DNA of 33,532 nucleotides from an uncultured Coriobacteriaceae bacterium (GCA_902779675.1 CACZCK010000028.1:1-33532), one strand, 5' to 3'; counted from the first letter of the stretch, positions 17,024-25,332 are shown. The notes: a model not told the origin generated them from the sequence alone. Numbers and translations are program-made.

Positions 17024-17050
17024 ACAAAAAGGGGGTAACCCCTTCTTGTC
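17024..17050. repeat. Intergenic GGG..TA..CCC palindrome, copy 2
   Basis: GACAA and TTGTC flank AAAGGGGGTAACCCCTTC, making a nested imperfect palindrome between murB and the ribU promoter. The 19 bases from 17032 to 17050 (core GGGGTAACCCCTTCTTGTC) recur exactly at 25210-25228. On the minus strand it ends in five T residues after CCCCC, so it could also act as a small terminator-like hairpin. Confidence 0.55.
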
Positions 17051-17076
17051 GAGCGAAAGCTGCCTGCGCGAGATGT

Positions 17077-17104
17077 TTGCATGAGCAAACAAGAGTGCTA
17101 TGCT
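17077..17104 (+). promoter_or_regulatory. Promoter of the ribU-ecf operon
   Basis: TTGCAT (17077-17082) and TATGCT (17099-17104) are separated by 16 bases, with TG one base before the -10 (extended form). Transcription would begin near 17111, just before the first riboswitch helix. Confidence 0.6.
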
Positions 17105-17118
17105 CTAACGCACATACA

Positions 17119-17241
17119 GTTTCAGGGCGGGGTGCAATTCCCCACTGGCGGTATGGGAGCAGCTCCCAAGCCCGCGAACCGCAAAGGCGGCCGATCTGGT
17201 GCGATTCCAGAGCCAACGGTAACAGTCCGGATGGGAGAAAC
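17119..17241 (+). promoter_or_regulatory. FMN riboswitch (RFN element)
   Basis: The conserved RFN blocks are present in order: TCAGGGCGGGGTGCAATTCC, CCCACTGGCGGTA, AAGCCCGCGAACC, a variable stem, TCTGGTGCGATTCCAGAGCC, then AACAGTCCGGATGGGAGAAA. P1 is formed by GTTTC (17119-17123) with GAAAC (17237-17241). RFN elements bind flavin mononucleotide and lower expression of flavin synthesis or uptake genes. Here the Shine-Dalgarno GGAGG (17242-17246) starts at the base after P1 and the ribU ATG is at 17254, with no terminator stem between, so control of translation initiation is likely. Confidence 0.95.
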
Positions 17242-17253
17242 GGAGGCGCCATC

Positions 17254-17832
17254 ATGGCCACCATCTCAAGCTCACGTCACGACACCCACGCCACCACCGC
17301 CACCGGCGGCTGGAGCACCAAGCGCATTGCGACCACCGCGCTGTTCTGCGCTGTGGCCGCCATCGCCACGCTGTTTTTGGAGTTCCCGATCCTGCCGGGC
17401 GTGACCTTCCTCAAGTACGACCCTTCCGCCATCGTGGCGCTGGTCGCGGGCTTTGCTTTTGGCCCCAGCACGGGCGTGCTGGTGTCGGTGCTCCCCTACC
17501 TGGTGCACCTCGCCACGCAGAGCGGCGTCTACGGCGCGCTCATGGCCATCATCGCCACCCTCTCGCTGGTGCTGCCAGCCTCGCTGGTCTACCAGCGCAA
17601 TACCTCCTTCAAGGGCGCCATCACGGGCATGGTCGTGGGCGGTGTGGTGTGCCTAGCCGTGGTCCTCGCCGCAAACATCGTGATCACCCCGCTCTACATG
17701 GGTGCCCCGCGCGAGACCGTCATCGGCATGATCGTGCCGGCGCTGCTGCCGTTCAACCTGCTCAAGGTGGTCATCAACTGCGTGGTCACGGCACTGGTGT
17801 ACAAGCCGCTCTCCAAGGCCCTGCAGGACTAG
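17254..17832 (+). CDS. ribU: Riboflavin ECF transporter substrate-binding subunit
   Basis: A 192-residue integral membrane S component with about five or six hydrophobic helices. It contains the RibU-like LKYDPSAIVALVAGFAFGPSTG segment near 53-75. It binds riboflavin outside the membrane and delivers it through the EcfA-EcfA'-EcfT module encoded directly downstream. The ATG follows GGAGG at seven bases, and the FMN riboswitch ends immediately before that site, which supports riboflavin as substrate. The first 20 residues are polar and Thr/His-rich before helix 1. The ecfAA' gene starts four bases after the stop. Confidence 0.92.
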   Translation: MATISSSRHDTHATTATGGWSTKRIATTALFCAVAAIATLFLEFPILPGVTFLKYDPSAIVALVAGFAFGPSTGVLVSVLPYLVHLATQSGVYGALMAIIATLSLVLPASLVYQRNTSFKGAITGMVVGGVVCLAVVLAANIVITPLYMGAPRETVIGMIVPALLPFNLLKVVINCVVTALVYKPLSKALQD

Positions 17833-17836
17833 CCCC

Positions 17837-19621
17837 GTGCCAGCCCCCTCGTCCACCACGACACCCATCGTCTCTCTCGAGCACGTGACGCTGCGCTACG
17901 AGCACGGCGTCACGGCGCTCGACGACGTGTCGGTGAGCATCGCCGAGGGCGAGCGCATCTGCGTGCTGGGGCCCAACGGCTCGGGCAAGAGCACGTTGGC
18001 CTCGGTGGTCTGCGGACTGCTGGCCCCCGACGAGGGCGCCGTGCAGCTCGTGGGCCACGAGGTCTTTGGCGAGCGCGGCATCGACTTCGAGGCGTACCGC
18101 CAAGCCAGACGTCAGCTTGGACTGGTCTTCCAGAACCCCGACGACCAGATCGTCACCTCGGTCGTCGAGGAGGACGTGGCCTTTGGCCCCGAGAACCTGG
18201 GCGTGCCCTCAGAGCAGATCGGCCCGCGCGTAGAGCGCGAGCTGCACCGCGTTGCGCTGGACCGCTATGCCAAGGCCGACCCGAGCCGTCTCTCCGGTGG
18301 CCAGAAGCAGCGCGTGGCCATTGCTGGCGCACTTGCCATGGAGCCGCGCGTGCTGGTGCTCGACGAGCCCGGCGCCCTGCTGGACGTGCGCGGGCGGCGC
18401 GGCATCATGCACGTGATGGACAAGCTGCAGGCGGCCGGCACCACCATCGTGCACGTAACGCACTTCATGGAGGAGGCCCTGGCAGCCGACCGCGTGCTGG
18501 TGCTCAGCAAGGGTCGCCTGGTGCTGCAGGGCACGCCGCGCGAGGTATTTGCGCACGGCGACGAGCTGTCGGCGCTCGGGCTGGAGGAGCCGTTCACTGC
18601 CCGCCTGTCGGAGGCGCTGCGTGACCGCGGCGTCTGCGTGCCCTGGACCATCGACGAGGGCGAGCTGGCAGAGGCCATCGCCAGCCTCGCGACCCATGCG
18701 TCAAAAGCGGATGCCGCGCGCATCACCGAGAGCCGCGCCGCCGCACCAAACCAGGATGCCCCCGCCGTCCTCGCCGATGGGCTCTGCTATTCCTACGGTG
18801 CGACCGACGGCCGCGAGGAGCGCCATCCGGCACTCGACCACGTGAGCTTTGCCATCCCCGCCCGATCCACCGCAGCCATCGTAGGCCAGACGGGGTCGGG
18901 AAAGTCCACGCTGCTGCGCCTGCTCTGCGCCCTCGAGGGTCCCGATGCGGGCAGGCTCGTAGTGAGCGGCATTGAGACCTCCAACCGTCGGCAGCGGCGC
19001 CTGTTGCACGGCCGCGTGGGCTACGTGATGCAGCACCCCGAGCGGCAGCTCTTTGCCGAGACGGTCTGGGAGGACGTGGCCTATGGCCCCGGCAACATGC
19101 ACCTCGACGCAGCCGAGGTGGAGCGTCGCTGCCGCGAAGCGCTGGCGCTGGTGGGGCTCACCGGACGCGAGCAGTCCTCGCCCTTCCATCTGTCGGGCGG
19201 TCTGCAGCGCCTGTGCGCGCTGGCGGGCATTCTGGCCATGGAGCCCACCATCCTGGTGCTCGACGAGCCCACGGCGGGCCTCGACCCGCATGGCCGCGCC
19301 CAGCTGCGCCAGATACTCGACCGTATCTCCGACCACGGCGTCACCGTCGTCCAGGTCACCCATTCCATGGACGACGCCGCTCTCGCCGACCAGGTCATCG
19401 TGCTCAACGAGGGAACCCTACTCATGCAGGGCGCCCCGTACGAGGTCTTTGCCCCCACGACCGAGCAGGCGCTGCGCGACAGCGGCCTCGGCCTGCCCGA
19501 AGCGCTCTCATGGGCGCTGCGGCTGGCCGCGCAGGGCATGCACGTGGGCACCCCGCTCACGCTCGAGACCCTGGCAGATGCCTTGCAGGCGGCGTGCGAG
19601 GGAGGTGCTCATGGCCTTTAG
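17837..19621 (+). CDS. ecfA: ECF transporter ATPase, EcfA-EcfA' fusion
   Basis: The 594-residue product contains two ABC ATPase domains in one chain. The N-half has Walker A GPNGSGKS (45-52), Q-loop Q99, signature LSGGQKQR (152-159), Walker B VLVLDEPG and H209. The C-half has GQTGSGKS (350-357), MQHPERQ, signature LSGGLQR (452-458), LVLDEPTAGLDP and a switch histidine. Together they energise the S component and EcfT. The first-half D-loop region reads ALLDVRGR rather than the usual LDP type. The start is a GTG four bases after ribU, so translation is probably coupled. Separate EcfA1 and EcfA2 genes are more common; fusion is also known. The stop overlaps ecfT by 11 bases. Confidence 0.9.
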   Translation: MPAPSSTTTPIVSLEHVTLRYEHGVTALDDVSVSIAEGERICVLGPNGSGKSTLASVVCGLLAPDEGAVQLVGHEVFGERGIDFEAYRQARRQLGLVFQNPDDQIVTSVVEEDVAFGPENLGVPSEQIGPRVERELHRVALDRYAKADPSRLSGGQKQRVAIAGALAMEPRVLVLDEPGALLDVRGRRGIMHVMDKLQAAGTTIVHVTHFMEEALAADRVLVLSKGRLVLQGTPREVFAHGDELSALGLEEPFTARLSEALRDRGVCVPWTIDEGELAEAIASLATHASKADAARITESRAAAPNQDAPAVLADGLCYSYGATDGREERHPALDHVSFAIPARSTAAIVGQTGSGKSTLLRLLCALEGPDAGRLVVSGIETSNRRQRRLLHGRVGYVMQHPERQLFAETVWEDVAYGPGNMHLDAAEVERRCREALALVGLTGREQSSPFHLSGGLQRLCALAGILAMEPTILVLDEPTAGLDPHGRAQLRQILDRISDHGVTVVQVTHSMDDAALADQVIVLNEGTLLMQGAPYEVFAPTTEQALRDSGLGLPEALSWALRLAAQGMHVGTPLTLETLADALQAACEGGAHGL

Positions 19622-20411
19622 GATCTCGCTCGGGCGCTACGTGCCCGCCAACTCCGCGCTCCATCGCCTTGACCCGCGCACCAAGCTCATCTGCGGTCTC
19701 GCGCTCATGGTCTCGGTCTTCTTCATCCGCACACCGCTGCAACTGGCCTTTGGCTGGGTCGTCGCCCTCGCGCTCGTGGCCCTCTCCAAGGTGCCCGCAG
19801 GCAAGGTGCTTGCGTCGTTGCGGCCCGTCATCGTGGTGCTGCTGGCGCTCTCCGTCTTCAATCTATTGCTGGTCAACACCGGCGAGGTGCTGGTCGCGTT
19901 GGGTCCGTTGCACATCACCAGCGACGGCCTGTGGGCCGCCGTCAACTACTCGCTGCGTCTGGTGGTCGCCGTGGTGGCAGCTACGCTCATCCTGCTCACC
20001 ACCACCCCGACCCAGCTCACCGACGCCTTTGACGCGCTGCTTTCTCCCCTGTCGCGCGTGGGGCTCCCCGGGCACGAGATCGCCATGGTCTTCTCACTGA
20101 TGCTGCGCTTCATCCCGACCATCGCCGACGAGGCCTCGGCCATCGTCGACGCACAGACCGCCCGCGGCGGCGCACTCGCCGAGGGCACGCTCATCGGACG
20201 CGTGCGCGCTATCGTGCCCGTCATCGTGGCGCTTCTGGCCAGCAGCCTGCGCCACGCCAACGGCCTCTCGCGCGCCCTCGACGCCCGCTGCTACGAGGGC
20301 GGTACGGCAAGAAGCCACTGGCATCCGTTGCAGCTGCATGCGCGCGACGGAGTGGCAGTGGCGTTTACCTGCGTGTATGTGGCAGTGTTGCTTGTGCTGG
20401 GCAGCCTGTAG
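19611..20411 (+). CDS. ecfT: ECF transporter transmembrane coupling subunit
   Basis: A 266-residue membrane protein with an N-terminal LDPRTKL motif near 21-27, four or five hydrophobic helices and the two coupling motifs: DAQTARGG, and SRALDARCYEGG near the C-terminus (Ala-Arg pairs that contact the ATPases). It links RibU to the fused ATPase. GGAGG lies six bases before the ATG, inside the end of the ecfA gene (11-base overlap). A strong hairpin follows at 20432-20466, closing the riboswitch operon. Confidence 0.9.
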   Translation: MAFRISLGRYVPANSALHRLDPRTKLICGLALMVSVFFIRTPLQLAFGWVVALALVALSKVPAGKVLASLRPVIVVLLALSVFNLLLVNTGEVLVALGPLHITSDGLWAAVNYSLRLVVAVVAATLILLTTTPTQLTDAFDALLSPLSRVGLPGHEIAMVFSLMLRFIPTIADEASAIVDAQTARGGALAEGTLIGRVRAIVPVIVALLASSLRHANGLSRALDARCYEGGTARSHWHPLQLHARDGVAVAFTCVYVAVLLVLGSL

Positions 20412-20431
20412 GACCACACGACCCAGAGCCT

Positions 20432-20466
20432 GGCGCCCGTCCGCTCAGGCATAGCGAGACGGCGCC
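20432..20466. terminator. Strong hairpin between convergent ecfT and XRE gene
   Basis: The arms at 20432-20445 and 20453-20466 pair as GGCGCC(C)GTC-CGCT with AGCG-(A)-GACGGCGCC, with one bulge on each side. The far edge touches the stop codon of the XRE gene. No T-run is present, but the position between two convergent stops fits a bidirectional terminator. Confidence 0.55.
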
Positions 20467-21068
20467 TAGCCAAACATGGTCAAGCTCATGATGGCGGAGA
20501 GCACCATCATGATCACGATGCCCGCCGCAGCACCGGCAGCCATCTTGAGCGCGATTCGCGCCGCCTTGGGAATCCTGCGCTCCCGCGAGATCTGGTCGGG
20601 ATCGGCTCCCTCCATAAACGCCTGCACCTCGCGGATCGTGTCGATGTCATAGCGCCGCTCGATCCGCTCGGCAATGAACGACACCGCCACGCTCGCTGCG
20701 AGCACCAGCAGCGCGAGCAGGCTCAGCGGCGAGTGAAGGTCCTCCCCGCGTGCGACCAAAAGGGCGAGCATGACCGCGCCCAGCAGTATGAGCCCCCACG
20801 AGACGATCATGCTCATCTTGATCTTGTAGCGCTCCAGCTCGTAGTTCTCGATTGCCTTGCTCATCGTCTCCACGTCTCCTCTCACCAGAGAATCCACGGA
20901 CACGTCAAAGAGGTTGCTCATCAGAAGCAGGCTCTGCACGTCGGGGCAGGTCTTGCCGGTCTCCCAGTTGCTGACCGTCTGACGCGAGACAAAGATCTGC
21001 CGGGCAAGCTCCTCCTGCGAGATGCCCTTGCGCTCGCGCTCTTCCCGTATGCGCTTGCTGACTTCCAT
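20466..21068 (-). CDS. XRE-family regulator with membrane-anchoring C-terminus
   Basis: A 200-residue protein. Residues 4-58 are a helix-turn-helix of the XRE/Cro type (RKGISQEELARQIFVSRQTVSNWETG), followed by a dimer-like linker. Three hydrophobic segments are at about 85-105, 111-130 and 172-197. DNA binding at the membrane, perhaps responding to envelope stress, is the usual inference for this architecture; targets are unknown. GAGGAGTC precedes the ATG. A 7-bp inverted repeat (TGGCACG/CGTGCCA, 21083-21110) in the leader is a candidate autoregulatory site. Confidence 0.85.
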   Translation of the reverse strand: MEVSKRIREERERKGISQEELARQIFVSRQTVSNWETGKTCPDVQSLLLMSNLFDVSVDSLVRGDVETMSKAIENYELERYKIKMSMIVSWGLILLGAVMLALLVARGEDLHSPLSLLALLVLAASVAVSFIAERIERRYDIDTIREVQAFMEGADPDQISRERRIPKAARIALKMAAGAAAGIVIMMVLSAIMSLTMFG

Positions 21069-21082
21069 GCAAGACTCCTCTC

Positions 21083-21110
21083 TGGCACGTCCCTTGGTGA
21101 GAGCGTGCCA
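21083..21110 (-). promoter_or_regulatory. Inverted repeat in the XRE gene leader
   Basis: TGGCACG and CGTGCCA are separated by 14 bases, starting 15 bases upstream of the XRE start codon. It is a possible autoregulatory operator of the XRE protein. Confidence 0.35.
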
Positions 21111-21218
21111 TGCGGCTGGGAGCCCGTGCTACCCAAAGGCTTTGACATGGCGGCCCCAGATGCCGCATTGCCCTTGCAAAAAGGGTTTGACACAGCTTTG
21201 AGCTGGGCAAATAGCACT

Positions 21219-21282
21219 TCGCGCACAGGGGGGCACTCTCTTTTGCGCGAGCTCGCGCACAGGGAGTACCCCCTGTGCGCGA
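21219..21282. repeat. Cluster of nested palindromes; includes GGG..TA..CCC copy 3
   Basis: TCGCGCACAGGG occurs at 21219-21230 and again at 21253-21264, and its exact complement occurs at 21271-21282. The second and third copies make a palindrome with 12-bp arms around AGTACC. The perfect 14-bp palindrome GCGCGAGCTCGCGC lies at 21245-21258, overlapping the second copy. The core GGGAGTACCCCC belongs to the same intergenic family as copies at 13469, 17032 and 25210. No gene is apparent in 21069-21340. Confidence 0.6.
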
Positions 21283-21298
21283 AGCCATGCTCAAAATG

Positions 21299-21336
21299 GA
21301 ACCGCGCCTTCCCCCACTTGGAGAAAGGCGCGGTTC
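21299..21336 (-). terminator. Rho-independent terminator of purL
   Basis: GAACCGCGCCTT and AAGGCGCGGTTC form a perfect 12-bp stem with a 14-base loop, starting five bases after the purL stop. On the minus strand it is followed by CATTTTGA, giving a short U-tract. Confidence 0.75.
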
Positions 21337-21340
21337 GCGG

Positions 21341-24300
21341 TTACTTGAAGTAGCTCACGCCACCGTCAAAGAGCGGCTGGTACGGGTTGCTCGGAACGTT
21401 CTGGAAGTTGCCCTTGCTCCAGCGCTCGGTGTGGCCCATCTTGCCCAAGATGCGGCCGTCGGGGCTCGTGATGCCCTCGATGGCGCAGATCGAGCCGTTG
21501 GGGTTGACCGACAGGTCCATGCTCGGCACGCCAGCCTCGTCCACGTACTGCGTGGCAATCTGGCCGGCGGCCGCCAGCTGCGCCAGCAGCTCGGGACTCG
21601 CCACAAAGCGTCCCTCGCCGTGGCTGATGGCGATGGTGTGGATGTCGCCGACCTCGCACTGGCTGAGCCAGGGCGAGAGATCGCTCGCCACACGCGTACG
21701 CACCAGGCGGCTCTGATGGCGGCCGATGGTGTTGAACGTGAGCGTGGGGCACTCGTCAGTCATCGGCACGATGTCGCCATAGGGCACCAGGCCCAACTTG
21801 ACCAGTGCCTGGAAGCCGTTGCAGATACCCAGCATCAGGCCGTCACGCTCGTTCAGCAGGCGCCGCACGGCTTCCGTCACCTCGGGCGCGCGGAAGAACG
21901 CGGTGATGAACTTTGCCGACCCGTCGGGCTCGTCGCCACCGCTGAAGCCACCGGGAATCATGACGATCTGGCTGGCATCGATCTGGCGCACCAGCTCGGC
22001 CGTGCTCTGTGCCACGCGCTCGGGCGTGAGGTTGTTGACGATGAAGGTGTGCGCCTCGGCACCTGCGCGCTCGAAGGCACGGGCGGAGTCGTACTCGCAG
22101 TTGTTGCCCGGAAAGACCGGGATGATCACGCGCGGACGCGGCACACGCACGAGCGGCGCTGCCTTGGGGGCGTCGGCGTGCTCGGCACGGCGGAAGCTCA
22201 CGGCTTCCACAGCCTCGCCCTTGCCACGGTACGGGAAGACCTGTTCGAGCGCGCCTTCCCAGGCCTCCTGCAGCTCAGCAAGGTCCATCTCCTCGCCGCA
22301 GGCATACAGCACGTAGTCCTCGGTGGTGATGCCCAGCGGGCCAGCTGCCACATCCTCGGGCGGCTCGGGCACCTGCGCGTCATCGGCCAGCTCCACGACA
22401 AAGCTGCCGTACGCCAGGCCAAAGAGCGCGTCGTCGGTGAAGTGCCCGTCAATCTCGACACCAATCTGGTTGCCCACACACATCTTGAAGAGCACCTCGG
22501 CAGGGCCGCCATAGCCGCAGGTAGAGACTGCAAGCGCGGCGCCAGAGCCGATGAGCTGCTCGACGTAGTCGAGCGTGTGCAGCAGGGCTGTCGCATCGGG
22601 CGTGACGCCATCCTCCAGGTAGCGCGGAATGACCGCCGCCACGCGATGCCCCGCGCCCTTGAACTCGGGCGAGGTGATGCGGTCGATCTTGCCGCACGCC
22701 GTGGCAAAGCTCACCAGCGTGGGCGGCACGTCGAGGTCCTCGAAGCTGCCGCTCATGGAGTCCTTGCCGCCGATCGAGCCAATGCCCAGGTCGACCTGAG
22801 CCATGAGGGCGCCCAGTACCGCCGCCGTCGGCTTGCCCCAACGCTCGGGTTCGGTGCGCAGACGCTCGAAGTACTCCTGGAAGGTGAGGTAGGCATCCTT
22901 GTGCAGCAGGCCCGCTGCCACGAGGCGCGCCACGCTCTCCACCACAGCGAGGTAGGCGCCGGTGAACTGGTTGGCGCTGGAGAGGTAGGGGTTGAAGCCC
23001 CAAGCCATGCCGCTCACCGTGGTGGTCTCGCCAAGGACGGGCAGCTTGGCGACCATCGCCATCGAGGGCGTCAGCTGCGTCTTGCCGCCGAAGGGCATGA
23101 GGACCGTTCCGGCACCGATGGTGGAGTCGAACCGCTCGGAGAGGCCCTTGTTGGAGGCCACGTTGAGGTCGGTGACGAGGCTCCGCATGCGCTCGGGCAC
23201 CGTGGCGCCCTCCCACGTAGGCGCGTAGCTGCCCTGCTCGGGCACACGCACCACCTGGTGCTTGGGGGCGCCGTTGCTGTTGAGGAACTCGCGGCTCACG
23301 TCCACGATGGTCTCGCCGTCCCACACCATGCGCAGGCGCGGCTCCTCGGTGACGTTGGCCACCGGCGTGGCCTCGAGGTTCTCCTCGTGGGCGTAGCCGA
23401 TGAAGGTGTCCACGTCCTCAGGCGCCAGGGCCACGGCCATACGCTCCTGGCTCTCGGAGATGGCCAGCTCGGTGCCATCGAGGCCCTCGTACTTCTTGGG
23501 AACCTTGTTGAGGTCGATGAACAGGCCGTCAGCCAGCTCGCCGATGGCCACGCTCACGCCGCCGGCACCAAAGTCGTTGCAGCGCTTGATGAGCTTGCAC
23601 GCGTCCTCGCGGCGGAAGAGTCGCTGCAGCTTGCGCTCCACGGGAGCGTTGCCCTTCTGTACCTCGGCGCCGCAGGTCTCCAGGCTCTCGAGCTTGTGGG
23701 CCTTGGAGCTGCCCGTGGCGCCGCCGATGCCGTCGCGGCCGGTGCGGCCGCCCAGCAGCACGATCACGTCGCCGGGGGCAGGGCACTCGCGGCGCACGTT
23801 GGCCTGCGGGGCGGCGCCCACCACGGCACCGATCTCCATGCGCTTGGCCATGTAGCCCGGGTGGTACAGTTCGCTCACCTGGCCGGTGGCCAGGCCAATC
23901 TGGTTGCCGTAGCTGGAGTAGCCCGCCGCGGCTGTGCGCACCAGCTTGCGCTGCGGCAGCTTGCCGGGGATGGTCTCGGAGACGGGCACCGTCGGGTCGG
24001 CGGCACCGGTCACGCGCATGGCCTGGTACACGTAGCTGCGGCCGCTCAGCGGGTCGCGGATGGCGCCGCCAATGCAGGTGGCAGCGCCACCAAACGGCTC
24101 GATCTCGGTCGGGTGGTTGTGCGTCTCGTTCTTGAAGAGGAACAGCCAGTCCTCGTCGGTGCCATTGACGTCCACCTTGACCTTGACGGTGCAGGCGTTG
24201 ATCTCCTCGCTCTCGTCGAGGCCGGTCAGGATGCCCTTGGCCTTGAGGTACTTGGCGCCGATGGTGCCCATGTCCATGAGGCACACCGGCTTGTCCTGGC

Positions 24301-25072
24301 GCCCCAGCTCCTCGCGCATCTGCAGGTAGCGGTCGAAGGCGGCCTGCACCACGGCGTCGTCGATCTTCACCTCGTCGAGCACCGTGCCAAAGGTGGTGTG
24401 GCGGCAGTGGTCGCTCCAGTAGGTGTCGATCATCTTGATCTCGGTGATCGTGGGGCAGCGGCCCTCCTCGCCAAAGTACTGCTGGCAGAAGGTAATGTCG
24501 GCCAGGTCCATGGCCAGGCCGCGCTCGTCGATGAAGGCCTGCAGCTGCTCCTGCGTAAGCTCGAGGAAGCCGTCGAGGGTCTCGACCATGGGCGGCTTGG
24601 GGTAGTCCATCTTGAGGGTCTCGCGGGTAGCCAGCGAGGCCTCGCGCGCCTCAACGGGGTTGATCACATAGTGCTTGACGGCGGCAATGTCGTCGGCTGT
24701 GAGGTCGCCCTCCAGCACGTAGACCTTGGCCGAGAGCACGTCGGGACGCTCGCCCTGCGAGAGCAGCTGCACGCACTCGCTGGCACTGTCGGCGCGCTGG
24801 TCGAACTGGCCCGGCAGGTACTCCACGGCAAAGACCGTGGCGCTACCAAAGTCGGGCAGGTCGTAGCACACGTTGTCGGACTGCGGCTCGCTGAAGACGG
24901 TGGGCACGGTGCGGGCAAAGAGCTCCTCGGAGATGCCCTCCACGTCGTAGCGGTTGATGAGCCTGAGGTTGGTGAGCCCCTTGATGCCCAGCGTGTGGCG
25001 CAGCTCGTGGCTGAGCTCGTGCGCCTCGACGTCGAACCCGGGCTTCTTCTCAACATACACGCGAGAGACCAT
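21341..25072 (-). CDS. purL: Phosphoribosylformylglycinamidine synthase, single-chain
   Basis: A 1243-residue enzyme of purine synthesis that converts FGAR, glutamine and ATP to FGAM. The N-terminal PurS-like part precedes two PurM-like halves, with the DHCRHTTF motif, the NETHNHPTEIEPFGGAATCIGG substrate loop and GGRTGRDGIGG. The C-terminal class I glutaminase has nucleophile C1084 (GICNGFQ) and H1214/E1216 (GHTERW). Size matches the large single-chain type rather than the split PurSLQ. The ATG at 25072 follows AGGAAGGCAGGA; the open frame extends upstream without family similarity. It stands alone, with a strong terminator downstream. Confidence 0.95.
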   Translation of the reverse strand: MVSRVYVEKKPGFDVEAHELSHELRHTLGIKGLTNLRLINRYDVEGISEELFARTVPTVFSEPQSDNVCYDLPDFGSATVFAVEYLPGQFDQRADSASECVQLLSQGERPDVLSAKVYVLEGDLTADDIAAVKHYVINPVEAREASLATRETLKMDYPKPPMVETLDGFLELTQEQLQAFIDERGLAMDLADITFCQQYFGEEGRCPTITEIKMIDTYWSDHCRHTTFGTVLDEVKIDDAVVQAAFDRYLQMREELGRQDKPVCLMDMGTIGAKYLKAKGILTGLDESEEINACTVKVKVDVNGTDEDWLFLFKNETHNHPTEIEPFGGAATCIGGAIRDPLSGRSYVYQAMRVTGAADPTVPVSETIPGKLPQRKLVRTAAAGYSSYGNQIGLATGQVSELYHPGYMAKRMEIGAVVGAAPQANVRRECPAPGDVIVLLGGRTGRDGIGGATGSSKAHKLESLETCGAEVQKGNAPVERKLQRLFRREDACKLIKRCNDFGAGGVSVAIGELADGLFIDLNKVPKKYEGLDGTELAISESQERMAVALAPEDVDTFIGYAHEENLEATPVANVTEEPRLRMVWDGETIVDVSREFLNSNGAPKHQVVRVPEQGSYAPTWEGATVPERMRSLVTDLNVASNKGLSERFDSTIGAGTVLMPFGGKTQLTPSMAMVAKLPVLGETTTVSGMAWGFNPYLSSANQFTGAYLAVVESVARLVAAGLLHKDAYLTFQEYFERLRTEPERWGKPTAAVLGALMAQVDLGIGSIGGKDSMSGSFEDLDVPPTLVSFATACGKIDRITSPEFKGAGHRVAAVIPRYLEDGVTPDATALLHTLDYVEQLIGSGAALAVSTCGYGGPAEVLFKMCVGNQIGVEIDGHFTDDALFGLAYGSFVVELADDAQVPEPPEDVAAGPLGITTEDYVLYACGEEMDLAELQEAWEGALEQVFPYRGKGEAVEAVSFRRAEHADAPKAAPLVRVPRPRVIIPVFPGNNCEYDSARAFERAGAEAHTFIVNNLTPERVAQSTAELVRQIDASQIVMIPGGFSGGDEPDGSAKFITAFFRAPEVTEAVRRLLNERDGLMLGICNGFQALVKLGLVPYGDIVPMTDECPTLTFNTIGRHQSRLVRTRVASDLSPWLSQCEVGDIHTIAISHGEGRFVASPELLAQLAAAGQIATQYVDEAGVPSMDLSVNPNGSICAIEGITSPDGRILGKMGHTERWSKGNFQNVPSNPYQPLFDGGVSYFK

Positions 25073-25204
25073 GTGGTCCTGCCTTCCTGCATCGGTGGCA
25101 TGGGTCGTGACCTTCTCATGATACGCGAGCATGACGTGCGCGCTTGCCCCGAGAGGCACCGTGCATCAAAGCTACCAAGCAGCACTCAATGAAGCGAGCC
25201 GTAC

Positions 25205-25290
25205 AACAAGGGGTAACCCCTTCTTGTCCGTAGAAAAGGGATACTCCCCTTTGAGTCAGACGGCTGGCTCCGATGGGCATACTACCCTTG
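25205..25290. repeat. Three tandem GGG..TA..CCC intergenic palindromes, copies 4-6
   Basis: Copy 4 is GGGGTAACCCC with an ACAA/TTGT flank (25205-25228), 19 bases identical to 17032-17050. Copy 5 is AAAGGG-ATACTC-CCCTTT (25235-25252). Copy 6 is GGG-CATACTA-CCC (25275-25287). They fill most of the 294-base gap between the divergent purL and TerB-N genes, where no other gene is seen. Confidence 0.6.
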
Positions 25291-25332
25291 TGCTTGTGAC
25301 GTCCCGATACGCACACGTGTTCCACTTCGCGC

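Noticed and set aside
21275..25192. Open frame of 1305 codons on the plus strand opposite purL
   Set aside because: Shadow of purL; it shows no recognisable domain, and the minus strand encodes the complete enzyme.
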